64,000 nucleotides of DNA from the NCBI GenBank assembly GCA_050946055.1, contig JBMNUB010000004.1, positions 59,282-123,281 of the forward strand, given 5' to 3'. The translations under genes were made by a program, and so were the position numbers. This document shows, one piece after another, positions 1 through 7,859 of this stretch. Under the pieces are notes generated by a model that saw only the letters and a program-made list of their open reading frames with translations, did not search any database and was not told where the DNA came from. This DNA comes from Fimadaptatus sp050946055 (GTDB taxonomy: Bacteria; Bacillota; Clostridia; Christensenellales; Aristaeellaceae). The number at the start of each line of letters is the position of its first letter. Position 1 is the stretch's first letter.

Positions 1-129
1 ATATGACATCAGCAGCGCCGCGCCCGCAAACAGCGTCAGCGCCATCGCCATATCTGGCCGCGTCTGCTTAAGCACCACGCCCAGCAGCGACGCCACCACC
101 GCAAACGCCACTATCCTGTCCATGCTCAT
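1..129 (-). CDS. spoIIIAD: Stage III sporulation protein AD, partial (cut by window edge)
   Basis: Only the first 43 residues are in the window; the rest lies beyond position 1. They form one hydrophobic helix followed by KQTRPDMAMALTLFAGAALL, which fits the start of SpoIIIAD, a membrane protein of the SpoIIIA-SpoIIQ channel between mother cell and forespore. The start is ATG at 129, or the in-frame ATG at 123. It follows spoIIIAC by 46 bp in the standard AA-AB-AC-AD order, and that order is the main support for the call. Confidence 0.85.
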   Translation of the reverse strand, partial: MSMDRIVAFAVVASLLGVVLKQTRPDMAMALTLFAGAALLMSY

Positions 130-175
130 TGGCCCGACCTCCCGTATGCGCGCCTCTTTGCGCATCTGCTTCGCT

Positions 176-370
176 TCACAGCCCGAATATGCTCTTGACC
201 GATGAAAAGAGCTGCGCTATCAGGTTCACCACCATCAGCAACACCAGCACCAGCCCCGCCACGCCCGTGAGCGTAGCCATATCCTCGCGGCCGGTGCGCT
301 CCAGCACCTGACTCAGCACGGCCACAAGTATCCCTATGGCCGCTATCTTGAACACCATGTCTATGTTCAC
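176..370 (-). CDS. spoIIIAC: Stage III sporulation protein AC
   Basis: A 64-residue protein made of two hydrophobic helices (about residues 5-22 and 32-55) joined by ERTGREDMATLTG, the typical SpoIIIAC pattern and length. It is a mother-cell membrane subunit of the SpoIIIA-SpoIIQ feeding channel that supports the engulfed forespore. The ATG at 370 has a purine-rich GGGAGGG site about 13 bp upstream. It lies 15 bp after spoIIIAB and 46 bp before spoIIIAD, consistent with one transcript. Confidence 0.93.
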   Translation of the reverse strand: MNIDMVFKIAAIGILVAVLSQVLERTGREDMATLTGVAGLVLVLLMVVNLIAQLFSSVKSIFGL

Positions 371-385
371 GCCGCGCCCTCCCGC

Positions 386-877
386 CTATATTATCAGTAT
401 CGCCGCCAGCATGCCGCCCAGCGAGCCAAGCGTCGTGTACACGCGCGCGTTCTTGCTGAGGTCGTCGCGCGCATGCCCGGCGCATGCATCCAGACTGCGC
501 CGCGCCTGCGCAAACGCCGCGCGCTGGCGCTCCATGTCCAGCGCGCCCAGCTCGGGCATTACCTGCGTCAGCGCCTCCAGTTCCTCGGGCATGAGCGGCG
601 TGGTGCGCGCATTCTTGATAAGCAGTTCCCACGCAAGGCGCATATCGTCCGCCGCCATCAGCGCATTCAGCCACACTTTGCACCTGTCCGCGCCCTTGTA
701 GGCCGCAAGCGCCTCGTCCACCGTCATGAGCCGCTCGCACATGCACTCCTCTATCTGCCTAAGCGCCGTCTGCCATGCCTCTATGAGCTTTATCCGCGCG
801 CGCATGCGCATCACCAGCATCATGCCCGTCATAAAGCAGGATATGCCTATAAGCCCTGCCGCCGCCAATCTCAGCAC
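386..877 (-). CDS. spoIIIAB: Stage III sporulation protein AB
   Basis: A 163-residue protein with an N-terminal hydrophobic segment (residues about 3-24), a long helical middle containing the conserved-looking region around ERLMTVDEALA, and a short hydrophobic C-terminus (GSLGGMLAAILII). This is the SpoIIIAB architecture; the family is about 170 residues. It is a membrane component of the mother-cell SpoIIIA complex. The start is GTG at 877, overlapping the last codons of spoIIIAA (stop at 871-873), with GAGGGGGAAG upstream as ribosome binding site. The 7-bp overlap suggests translational coupling. Confidence 0.93.
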   Translation of the reverse strand: MLRLAAAGLIGISCFMTGMMLVMRMRARIKLIEAWQTALRQIEECMCERLMTVDEALAAYKGADRCKVWLNALMAADDMRLAWELLIKNARTTPLMPEELEALTQVMPELGALDMERQRAAFAQARRSLDACAGHARDDLSKNARVYTTLGSLGGMLAAILII

Positions 878-1737
878 AGTCGCTTCCCCCTCTCGTCGTA
901 AACGGTTATGTTCTGCCCCGGCTGCGGGCCGCCTATCGATATGATGCGTTCAAACAGCCCATTTCGCACTGTCTCGCCCAGACCCGGTCTCTGCGCGGCA
1001 TGCGCGGGCGTGCCGGCATGCGCGCTGGCTATTACCGCCGCGCCGCAGCGCACCGCGTCCGCCGCCGCCTGAGCGTCGCCCGGCGCGCCCAGTTCGTCTG
1101 TCACTATCGCGTCCGGGCGCATGGTGCGCGTGAGCATGGCAAGCGCCTGCGCCTTGGGACACATGCTCAGCACGTCCGCGCCCGCTATGCCATTTAGCTC
1201 GCCGCGCTCGTCGGCTATGGCTATGTTCATGCCCTGACCAATCAGCTGCCGCGCCGCGTCGCGCAGCAGCGTGGTCTTGCCCAGCCCCGGCGCGGACACC
1301 ACCAGCGCCGAGCGCACCCTGCTTCCGCACAGCATGTGCGCCATAATGCCATCCGCCGCGCCCGGCACGTCGCGCGCTATGCGCACGCATATGCCGCCTA
1401 TGTCCTCCAGCCCCTCTACCTGCCCGTCGCGCACTATCGCCCGCCCGCATACGCCCGCGCGAAACCCGCCCTCCAGCGGCAGATAGCCCTGCCGCACACA
1501 CTCGCCCAGCGCATGCATGCGCCCGCGCGTCATGCGCTCTATTAGCAGGCGCATGCCCGAAGCGTCCATGCCGCACAGCTTGCGCGCGCCGTGCCTGCCG
1601 CAGAGCCGCGCGCCGTCCACGCGCACGCGCAGCTCGGTGGCCGCATCCGCTTCCTCATCGGTAAGCGCCGCAAGCGCCATGTTCAGCTCCTCCGTCAGCG
1701 ACGCGCCCAGTGCCTTCCTCCAGTCCATGCCGTGCAT
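871..1737 (-). CDS. spoIIIAA: Stage III sporulation protein AA, ATPase
   Basis: SpoIIIAA is the cytoplasmic ATPase of the SpoIIIA channel, related to secretion ATPases of type II/IV systems. The protein shows a Walker A (SAPGLGKTTLLRD) near the middle, a Walker B-like AIADERGEL, and the family segment MRPDAIVTDELG followed by SAHAGT. The open frame runs up to 1845, but codons above 1737 (MPAARGLTRQRH...) do not look like the family. I chose ATG at 1737 (MHGMDWRKALG), giving 288 residues; ATG at 1728 is the alternative. A sigma-E-like promoter sits just upstream and would leave a very short leader with AGGA as ribosome binding site. Confidence 0.93.
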   Translation of the reverse strand: MHGMDWRKALGASLTEELNMALAALTDEEADAATELRVRVDGARLCGRHGARKLCGMDASGMRLLIERMTRGRMHALGECVRQGYLPLEGGFRAGVCGRAIVRDGQVEGLEDIGGICVRIARDVPGAADGIMAHMLCGSRVRSALVVSAPGLGKTTLLRDAARQLIGQGMNIAIADERGELNGIAGADVLSMCPKAQALAMLTRTMRPDAIVTDELGAPGDAQAAADAVRCGAAVIASAHAGTPAHAAQRPGLGETVRNGLFERIISIGGPQPGQNITVYDERGKRLC

Positions 1738-1751
1738 CACCGTCCTAGCAG

Positions 1752-1780
1752 ATACTATGAATGCCCGCCCCGGAATATTA
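1752..1780 (-). promoter_or_regulatory. Sigma-E-like promoter of the spoIIIA operon
   Basis: On the minus strand TAATATT (1774-1780), a 14-bp spacer, then CATAGTAT (1752-1759). The known sigma-E consensus is about KMATATT, 13-15 bp, CATACAnT: the -35 matches fully and the -10 in five of seven defined positions. spoIIIA is a sigma-E operon in Bacillus subtilis, so position and type agree. The predicted start falls only about 8 bases before ATG 1737. Confidence 0.6.
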
Positions 1781-1972
1781 TCACATGTGTGAGTTTGATG
1801 GGGTTCGCCGTGCCGCTGCCGTGTCAGCCCGCGCGCGGCAGGCATGTATTACGCAGCGGAATCCGGCTCCCGTGCATATGGCATTGCGCCGGACTCATGG
1901 CGCGCGTTGCGGGCATCTTACCGCGCGCATTCGATGCCACATTTAAGCCATACAGTGCCGCATAAATTTTTA

Positions 1973-2001
1973 TTGACATAAGACAGCGGCTGTTGTAACA
2001 T
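1973..2001 (+). promoter_or_regulatory. Sigma-A-type promoter for the secreted protein at 2036
   Basis: TTGACA (1973-1978), 17 bp, TAACAT (1996-2001), in a locally AT-rich stretch directly ahead of the gene. The gene's GGAGGT site follows at about 2022-2027. Confidence 0.6.
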
Positions 2002-2035
2002 ATGGATTGACACCAGTATATGGAGGTAATTTGCA

Positions 2036-2743
2036 ATGAAGAAGCTAATATGTATGGCTCTTGTGCTGGTCATGGCGCTCACCATGTCCTCAGCCGCCTT
2101 TGCCGCCGGCAAGCTCTCCGTGGCCGATGAGACCATGACCGTATGCGAGAGCTATTCCGGCTACACCGCATATGTATACGCAGTGCTGGAGAACACCGGC
2201 GACAAGCCCGTTGAGTTCAACGCGGGTCTGCTGGAGCTGCTCGACGCAGAAGGCGATTCGATAGATGCCGAGGACTACCTCTACTGCTATCCCGGCATAA
2301 TCGAGCCCGGCCAGAAGGCGTTCCTCTCCCAGTCCATAAACGTTGACGAGGCCGAAAGCGCCGACTACATCGACGACTACACTCTGGACGTGAGCGGCAA
2401 GTCCGCCAAGGAAAACACCAACGTGATGCTGGATTCCACCGCCGAGTACGGCATGAAGCCCTACAGCTACACCTCCTCCAACGAGTACCCCACCGTGACC
2501 ATGACCGTGACCAACAGCACCGAGGAGACCGTGCGTGAGATATACGTGTCCTACGCGCTGTTTGACAAGGACGGCAAGATAATCTATGCCGATTCCTACT
2601 CTCCCTCCTACGTTGGCATACCGGCCGGCGCTTCCATAGAGATAAGCCGCACCGTGGACAGCACCCTGTTCGAGAAGTGGACTGCCGACGGCGTAGAGCC
2701 TGCCTCGGTAGAAGTTATAGCCTACTCCCGTCAGGGCTATTGA
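2036..2743 (+). CDS. Secreted protein of unknown function with two beta-rich domains
   Basis: A 235-residue protein with a clear signal peptide (MKKLICMALVLVMALTMSSA, cleavage near AFAAG). The mature part has two segments of about 100 residues, each with a conserved-looking 'exported beta-sandwich' pattern: YAVLENTGDKPVEFNAGLLE... and VTMTVTNSTEETVREIYVSY.... Both resemble FxLYD/DUF5067-type domains that describe how a group differs from its neighbours (NTGDKPV, TNSTEE), but I cannot assign a family. A strong ribosome binding site (GGAGGT) and a good promoter precede it and a hairpin terminator follows, so it is probably a single-gene unit. The only cysteines after cleavage are in VCESYSG and LYCYPG; they could pair. 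Function unknown. Confidence 0.85.
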   Translation: MKKLICMALVLVMALTMSSAAFAAGKLSVADETMTVCESYSGYTAYVYAVLENTGDKPVEFNAGLLELLDAEGDSIDAEDYLYCYPGIIEPGQKAFLSQSINVDEAESADYIDDYTLDVSGKSAKENTNVMLDSTAEYGMKPYSYTSSNEYPTVTMTVTNSTEETVREIYVSYALFDKDGKIIYADSYSPSYVGIPAGASIEISRTVDSTLFEKWTADGVEPASVEVIAYSRQGY

Positions 2744-2778
2744 TGAGCCTTTGACCGCCTGAAACCCCGAACATAGAC

Positions 2779-2817
2779 ATCGCGCCGCGCGGCCTTGTGC
2801 AATGCGGCGCGATTTTT
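2779..2817 (+). terminator. Intrinsic terminator after the secreted protein gene
   Basis: Perfect 10-bp inverted repeat ATCGCGCCGC (2779-2788) and GCGGCGCGAT (2804-2813) followed by a short T run to 2817. Confidence 0.8.
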
Positions 2818-2943
2818 GCTTTATTGGGTTATGGGCAATAAGCGTTCACGGAGAACCGGTTTGTCATATCGCGCTGCGCATGGCGTATATGCATGCGCAA
2901 GCGGCCGCGCGGCACGATGTGCATATACAATTATATGTAAAGT

Positions 2944-3657
2944 ATGGTGAAGTCTTATATGGCCAGGATATTTGCATTGATGACGCTGCTTGTCTTAGGT
3001 ATGGGCGGGTTTGGCGCAATGGACGCCGCGCCCAAGGCTGCGCACAATGAACAGCCCGAAGCGCCAAAATCATACGAGGAGCTTGTGGAGATATTTGAAA
3101 GGTACGGCATATCGGGCGCGGACGCGGATATTCTAAGCTCCATGGGAGCAGAGTATGGCTATCCGCAGTTTGACACGACATCCGACAGAGCCACGGCCAT
3201 GCTCATGCTGCTGGGTTGGGGCGAATACGACTACGATACCCTGACATTTACGCCTTCCCGCAACGGAGTATACAGCTTTGACATGGAGGTATTCAACGTG
3301 GAAGGCATGTACACCGAGTTTCTGACCGGCGTTTCGTCCTTGGATGAAGGCGAACTCGACTTCCGAAACATACGCGAGGATACCAGCCGGGTGAACTGGG
3401 ACTGGGACACGGGCGTTCGGACTGCCACGTTTGAGTGGAAGGGCGAGGAATTTACCATAAAGGCTCATCCACAGGGCGATTGGTTCGACATGGCTGCCGC
3501 AAACCAGTTAAGCGCCATAATAAAGGAAAATGGCAACGGCAAACGGCTGTTCTTTATCGAAGACTCCCAGTGTCTTATAGTTCTGTATCGCGACAAGGCA
3601 TGGGCGGCTGCATTCCAGAAGGAGACCGGGCTGGAACTTTGCGAATATATTCATTAG
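2944..3657 (+). CDS. Secreted or membrane-anchored hypothetical protein
   Basis: A 237-residue protein with an N-terminal hydrophobic segment (ARIFALMTLLVLGMGGFGAM) that is a signal peptide or anchor. A soluble, tryptophan- and acid-rich body follows: YEELVEIFERYGISGADADIL suggests a short helical pair, then mixed strands (FDMEVFNVEG, VRTATFEWKGEEFTIKAH). I recognise no family. The start may be ATG 2944, but the ATG at 2959 has a better site (GGTGA 8 bp upstream) and begins directly at MARIFALM, so it may be the true one. No cysteine motif or catalytic signature is visible. It follows the terminator of the other secreted protein and appears to be transcribed alone. Confidence 0.75.
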   Translation: MVKSYMARIFALMTLLVLGMGGFGAMDAAPKAAHNEQPEAPKSYEELVEIFERYGISGADADILSSMGAEYGYPQFDTTSDRATAMLMLLGWGEYDYDTLTFTPSRNGVYSFDMEVFNVEGMYTEFLTGVSSLDEGELDFRNIREDTSRVNWDWDTGVRTATFEWKGEEFTIKAHPQGDWFDMAAANQLSAIIKENGNGKRLFFIEDSQCLIVLYRDKAWAAAFQKETGLELCEYIH

Positions 3658-3983
3658 GGTGATATACCTTGGGTTTTGGTGGCATAATACCATTGCGCGC
3701 TGCGCATGGGGCGCATTCAACGCATTGCCCGGTGCGCAGGCGCGCGGCATGTTATATGGCCGCCGCTCTGCGCGGATGCACGGCCAGGCATCCGCTTTAG
3801 CCTACGCCGCATGTGAATGCGCATAATGCCCAACCCGCTTATACGGCGCGGCCATGCACACTGCGCCCGCTTTTGTCTGAGCCGCCGCAGCGTCATAGCG
3901 CTTTAATCATCGCCATATCGCGCTTAATGTCCGCGCATTTTGCAAAAATGTGCCGCTTAATAGAAATTTTCACATCGCCCCAT
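3658..3983. other. Gene-free stretch upstream of glnS
   Basis: About 330 bp with no supported gene. It is rich in GCGC/GCATG words. I searched for a T-box (GGTGGNACC) ahead of the synthetase genes and found none. Confidence 0.6.
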
Positions 3984-4012
3984 TTGTAAAAGAGAGCAAA
4001 ACGTGCTACAAT
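3984..4012 (+). promoter_or_regulatory. Sigma-A-type promoter of glnS-gltX
   Basis: TTGTAA (3984-3989), 17 bp, TACAAT (4007-4012). The leader is about 40 bases and carries AAGGAGG just ahead of the glnS start. Confidence 0.6.
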
Positions 4013-4053
4013 GTATTTCATTATGGCCTAAGGCTATCTAAGGAGGCTGCATC

Positions 4054-5781
4054 ATGCAGGAGAACGCCGCTCACACAAATTTTATAGAGGACATAATCAA
4101 CAGTGATATAGCGTCCGGCCGCGTCGCGGATAAGGTACACACCCGCTTCCCGCCCGAGCCGAACGGCTATCTGCACATCGGCCACGCCAAGGCGCTGTGC
4201 ATAGATTTCGGCATAGCGAAAAAGTACGGCGGCCAGTGCAACCTGCGTTTTGACGATACCAACCCCACCAAGGAGGACACCGAGTTCGTCGATGCCATAC
4301 AGCGCGACATACGCTGGCTGGGCTTTGAGTGGGCGCATCTCTACTATGCGTCCGACTTCTTCGACAGGCTGTTCGAAATAGCCTGCGACCTGATACGCAA
4401 GGGCGTGGCCTATGTGGATGACCTTACGTCCGAACAGATGCGCCAGTATCGCGGTACGCTCACCCAGCCCGGCGTAAACAGCCCCAACCGCGACCGCCCC
4501 ATAGAGGAGAGTCTGGATCTGTTTAAGCGCATGAAGGCCGGCGAGTTCCCCGACGGCAAGTACGTGCTGCGCGCCAAGATAGACATGGCCTCGCCCAACC
4601 TCATCATGCGCGACCCCACGCTCTATCGCATACTGCGCCATCACCATCACCGCACCGGCGACAAGTGGTGCATATACCCCATGTACGACTTCCAGCATCC
4701 GCTGCAGGACGCCATTGAGGGCATAACCCACTCGCTGTGCTCGCTGGAGTACGAGATACACCGCCCGCTCTACGACTGGGTGGTCGAGCAGGCCGGCTTT
4801 GAGCATCCACCGCGCCAGATAGAGTTCGCGCGCCTGAACATAACCAACACCGTCATGTCCAAGCGCTACCTGCGCCGTCTGGTCGAGGAGCACTTCGTCG
4901 ATGGCTGGGACGATCCCCGCATGCCCACTCTGGTCGGCATGCGCCGCCGCGGTTACTCCGCCGAAGCCATACGCGACTTCCTTGAGCGCGTAGGCGTGGC
5001 CAAGGCCGACTCCACCGTGGACGAGCGCCTGCTGGAGCACTGCGTGCGCGAGGATCTCAACGGCACCGCGCACCGCGCCATGGCCGTACTCGATCCCATA
5101 AAGGTAATTATAACCAACTGGCCCGAGGACAAGACCGAGACTGTGGAGATGGAGAACCATCCCGATCACCCCGAGTGGGGTACGCGCCAGGTCACCTTTG
5201 GCCGCGAGCTGTACATAGAGCGCGAGGACTTTATGGAGGAGCCGCCCAAGAAGTTCTTCCGCCTTGCCCCCGAGCGCGAGGTGCGTCTCAAGGGCGCTTA
5301 CATAATCAAGTGCGAGGAGGTCATAAAGGACGATGCGGGCAACATAGTCGAGCTGCACTGCACCGCCGACCTCACCAGCAAGTCCGGCTCCGAGGGTGCC
5401 AACCGCAAGGTCAAGGGCACGCTGCACTGGGTGGCCGCCTGCGACTGCATAGACGCGGAGGTTCGCCTGTACGAGCAGATGCTCAGCCTCAACGAGGAGG
5501 AGCTTGAAGCCGCCGCCGAACCCGAGACCGACGAGCTGAGCGGCGATGCGGACGCTAAGCCCGCCAAGCGCGACTTCACCGAGATGTTCAACCCCGCTTC
5601 CAAGCGCGTGCTGACCGGCGTAAAGTGCGAGCGCGCACTGATGAACGCTAAGCCCGGCGACCGCTACCAGTTCCTGCGCATGGGCTACTTCTGCTGTGAC
5701 CCGGACACCCGCGAGGGCGCGCCCGTGTTCAACCGCATAGTGCCGCTCAAGGACACCTGGGCAAAGGAAGCAAAAAAGTAA
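4054..5781 (+). CDS. glnS: Glutaminyl-tRNA synthetase
   Basis: Class I synthetase that charges tRNA-Gln with glutamine directly. The Rossmann-fold signature is PPEPNGYLHIGHAK (HIGH at residues 41-44) and the second signature is VMSKR at 267-271. GlnRS-type features are present: RFDDTNP at about 65-71 and the two-barrel anticodon-binding C-terminus with DFTEMFNPASK and a final IVPLKDTW. At 575 residues it is close to the bacterial enzyme (about 555). The ATG at 4054 has a near-perfect AAGGAGG 7 bp upstream. gltX follows 16 bp downstream. A GlnRS gene is notable here because many Bacillota lack it and make Gln-tRNA through GatCAB; the presence of both enzymes implies a discriminating GluRS. Confidence 0.97.
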   Translation: MQENAAHTNFIEDIINSDIASGRVADKVHTRFPPEPNGYLHIGHAKALCIDFGIAKKYGGQCNLRFDDTNPTKEDTEFVDAIQRDIRWLGFEWAHLYYASDFFDRLFEIACDLIRKGVAYVDDLTSEQMRQYRGTLTQPGVNSPNRDRPIEESLDLFKRMKAGEFPDGKYVLRAKIDMASPNLIMRDPTLYRILRHHHHRTGDKWCIYPMYDFQHPLQDAIEGITHSLCSLEYEIHRPLYDWVVEQAGFEHPPRQIEFARLNITNTVMSKRYLRRLVEEHFVDGWDDPRMPTLVGMRRRGYSAEAIRDFLERVGVAKADSTVDERLLEHCVREDLNGTAHRAMAVLDPIKVIITNWPEDKTETVEMENHPDHPEWGTRQVTFGRELYIEREDFMEEPPKKFFRLAPEREVRLKGAYIIKCEEVIKDDAGNIVELHCTADLTSKSGSEGANRKVKGTLHWVAACDCIDAEVRLYEQMLSLNEEELEAAAEPETDELSGDADAKPAKRDFTEMFNPASKRVLTGVKCERALMNAKPGDRYQFLRMGYFCCDPDTREGAPVFNRIVPLKDTWAKEAKK

Positions 5782-5797
5782 TCACGGAGGAATGTAC

Positions 5798-7246
5798 ATG
5801 ATACGCACACGTTTTGCGCCCAGTCCCACCGGCTACATGCATGTGGGCAACCTGCGCACGGCGCTGTTTACATACCTGCTGGCAAAGTCCCAGCCCGATG
5901 GCAAGTTCATACTGCGCATAGAGGACACCGATCAGGAGCGCGAGGTTCCGGGCGCTACCGAGCTTATATACAAGACACTGCGCGAGGTCAATCTGGACTA
6001 CGACGAGGGCCCGGATGTGGGCGGCGATTACGGCCCCTACATACAGTCCCTGCGCCGCGACATATATAAGGAATACGCCTGGAAGCTGGTCGAGCTGGGC
6101 GCGGCCTATCCCTGCTTCTGCACCAAGGAGCGTCTGGACACGCTGCGCGCCGAGTGCGAAAAGACCGGCGAGACCTTCCGCTATGACAAGCACTGCCTGT
6201 CCATACCTCTGGACGAAGCCAAGGCGCGCATAGCGGCGGGCGAGCCTTACGTCATCCGCCAGAACATACCCACCGAAGGCACGACTTCCTTCGACGACGA
6301 GCTGTACGGCACGATAACCGTGGAAAACTCCACTCTGGACGACAACGTGCTGCTCAAGAGCGACGGTCTGCCCACCTACAACTTCGCCAACGTCGTTGAC
6401 GATCACCTGATGGGCATAACCCACGTCATGCGCGGCATAGAGTACCTGTCCTCCTCGCCCAAGTACAACCTGCTGTACAACGCCTTTGGCTGGGACATAC
6501 CCAAGTATGTTCACGTAACCCCCGTAATGCGCGACGCGCACCACAAGCTGTCCAAGCGCGCGGGCGATCCCACCTTCGAGGATCTGCGCGCCATGGGCTA
6601 TCTGGACAAGGCGATAATCAACTACATAGCGCTGCTGGGCTGGTCGCCGGGAACCGATCAGGAGTTCTTCACCATGGATGAGCTCAAGGCCGCCTTCTCG
6701 CTCAAGGGCCTCAGCAAGTCCCCCGCCATATTCGACATGCAGAAGCTGCGCTGGATGAACGCCGAGTACATCCGCCGCCTTTCGCTTGACGAGTATCGCG
6801 GCATGGCGCTGCCCTTCCTGCGCAAGGGCATGAAGGACGCAGACCGCTTTGACACCGGCAGGATACTGGAGCTGCTGCACGGCCGCACCGAGGTGCTGGG
6901 CGAGGTCGCGGGCATGGTGGACTTCCTTGAGGACATGCCCGAGTACGACACAGAGCTTTACACCCACAAGAAGATGAAGACCAATCCCGAGGTGGCGCTA
7001 AATGCGCTCAAGTGGGCGCTGCCCATACTGGAGGGCATGGACGACTTCAGCGAGCAGTCCATACACGATACTCTGCTGCCCGCCATAGCCGAAAGCGGCA
7101 TGAAGAACGGTCAGGTGCTGTGGCCGCTGCGCATAGCCATATCCGGCAAGGCCTCCACTCCCGGCGGCGCGGTAGAGATAGCCTACCTGCTGGGCAAGGA
7201 CGAGACGCTCCGCCGCGTGCGCGCCGCGATAGAGAAGCTGAGCTGA
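5798..7246 (+). CDS. gltX: Glutamyl-tRNA synthetase
   Basis: Charges tRNA-Glu with glutamate. The N-terminus RFAPSPTGYMHVGNLRTALF is diagnostic (HIGH-motif variant HVGN, residues 15-18) and the KMSKS-type loop is KLSKRAGD near residue 250. The length of 482 residues is normal. The frame also has an ATG at 5792, but GGAGG ends at 5790, leaving a better 7-bp spacing to ATG 5798, and the family starts at MIRTRFAPSP. Co-transcribed with glnS; a hairpin follows at 7299. Confidence 0.97.
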   Translation: MIRTRFAPSPTGYMHVGNLRTALFTYLLAKSQPDGKFILRIEDTDQEREVPGATELIYKTLREVNLDYDEGPDVGGDYGPYIQSLRRDIYKEYAWKLVELGAAYPCFCTKERLDTLRAECEKTGETFRYDKHCLSIPLDEAKARIAAGEPYVIRQNIPTEGTTSFDDELYGTITVENSTLDDNVLLKSDGLPTYNFANVVDDHLMGITHVMRGIEYLSSSPKYNLLYNAFGWDIPKYVHVTPVMRDAHHKLSKRAGDPTFEDLRAMGYLDKAIINYIALLGWSPGTDQEFFTMDELKAAFSLKGLSKSPAIFDMQKLRWMNAEYIRRLSLDEYRGMALPFLRKGMKDADRFDTGRILELLHGRTEVLGEVAGMVDFLEDMPEYDTELYTHKKMKTNPEVALNALKWALPILEGMDDFSEQSIHDTLLPAIAESGMKNGQVLWPLRIAISGKASTPGGAVEIAYLLGKDETLRRVRAAIEKLS

Positions 7247-7298
7247 TTAAGGGCGCTCATTCGCGCCGCTATGATCCATACAATATTCGCTGCGCTTT

Positions 7299-7335
7299 CC
7301 GCCCGCCGCGCCCATGTGGTACGGCGGGCGGTTTG
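7299..7335 (+). terminator. Intrinsic terminator after gltX
   Basis: Perfect 10-bp arms CCGCCCGCCG (7299-7308) and CGGCGGGCGG (7322-7331) followed by TTTGGCTT. The T run is short, so confidence is moderate. Confidence 0.65.
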
Positions 7336-7405
7336 GCTTATGAGGAAGCTGCGCTATGCGCGGATGGGATTGGGTTCGTGGGCGGTGCGTTTGGAGTTGC
7401 AGGTG

Positions 7406-7640
7406 ATTGCATTCTGTGTTCGTGCGCACATGGCCTAGTTTGCGTTTGATTGAGTGTTGCTTGAATTGCATTCTGCAATCGTGCATACATGGCGCGGCTT
7501 GTGGCTGATTCAGTCTCGATTGAATTGCCTTCTGCGGTCGTGCGTGCATGGCGCGGCTTGCGGCTGATTGCACGCCGCTTGCCTTGCATTCCACATTTGC
7601 GTTTGGCTTGCCCTGCGGTCTGCGTTAGCGCGTGCATGAC
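7406..7640. repeat. Degenerate tandem array, four units of 59 bp
   Basis: Units begin at 7406, 7465, 7524 and 7583, each with ATTGCATTCT or a close variant (CTTGCATTCC in the last), at an exact 59-bp period. The central units share ACATGGCGCGGCTTG. The copies differ at many sites, so the array is not recent. It fills the gap between the gltX terminator and the next promoter. No ribosome binding site or sensible reading frame is associated with it. Confidence 0.8.
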
Positions 7641-7798
7641 TTGCATCCAGCAAAGCACAGGCGCGCCTGCCTTTTCTCCCGCAAGCGCACATGCAGATGC
7701 GCCGTGCGCGCTTTTGCGAACTTGCCGGACAGGTTTCACCCAAATGTGACGCATTGCGCAAAAATTATACCTGTTTTGAAAAGCTTGCGCCTTAGATA

Positions 7799-7826
7799 TT
7801 GCAAAACGCGGAATTTGTGGTATTAT
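7799..7826 (+). promoter_or_regulatory. Promoter of the M20 hydrolase gene
   Basis: TTGCAA (7799-7804), 16 bp, TATTAT (7821-7826) with an extended TG at 7818-7819. The same TGTGG-plus-minus-10 form recurs at 18529-18539 and near 62792. Confidence 0.55.
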
Positions 7827-7859
7827 AAACAGTGGAATATTGTATGGCGGGTGATCTGA

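Noticed and set aside
3658..4053. T-box upstream of glnS-gltX
   Set aside because: No GGTGGNACC antiterminator word or terminator was found; only an ordinary promoter and a short leader.
4021..5427. Long minus-strand frame antisense to glnS (about 468 codons)
   Set aside because: Shadow of glnS; the sense frame has synthetase motifs and a good ribosome binding site, the antisense none. The same applies to long antisense frames opposite gltX (5747-6967), M20 (7893-8951), pheT (35206-36495) and der (52639-54147).
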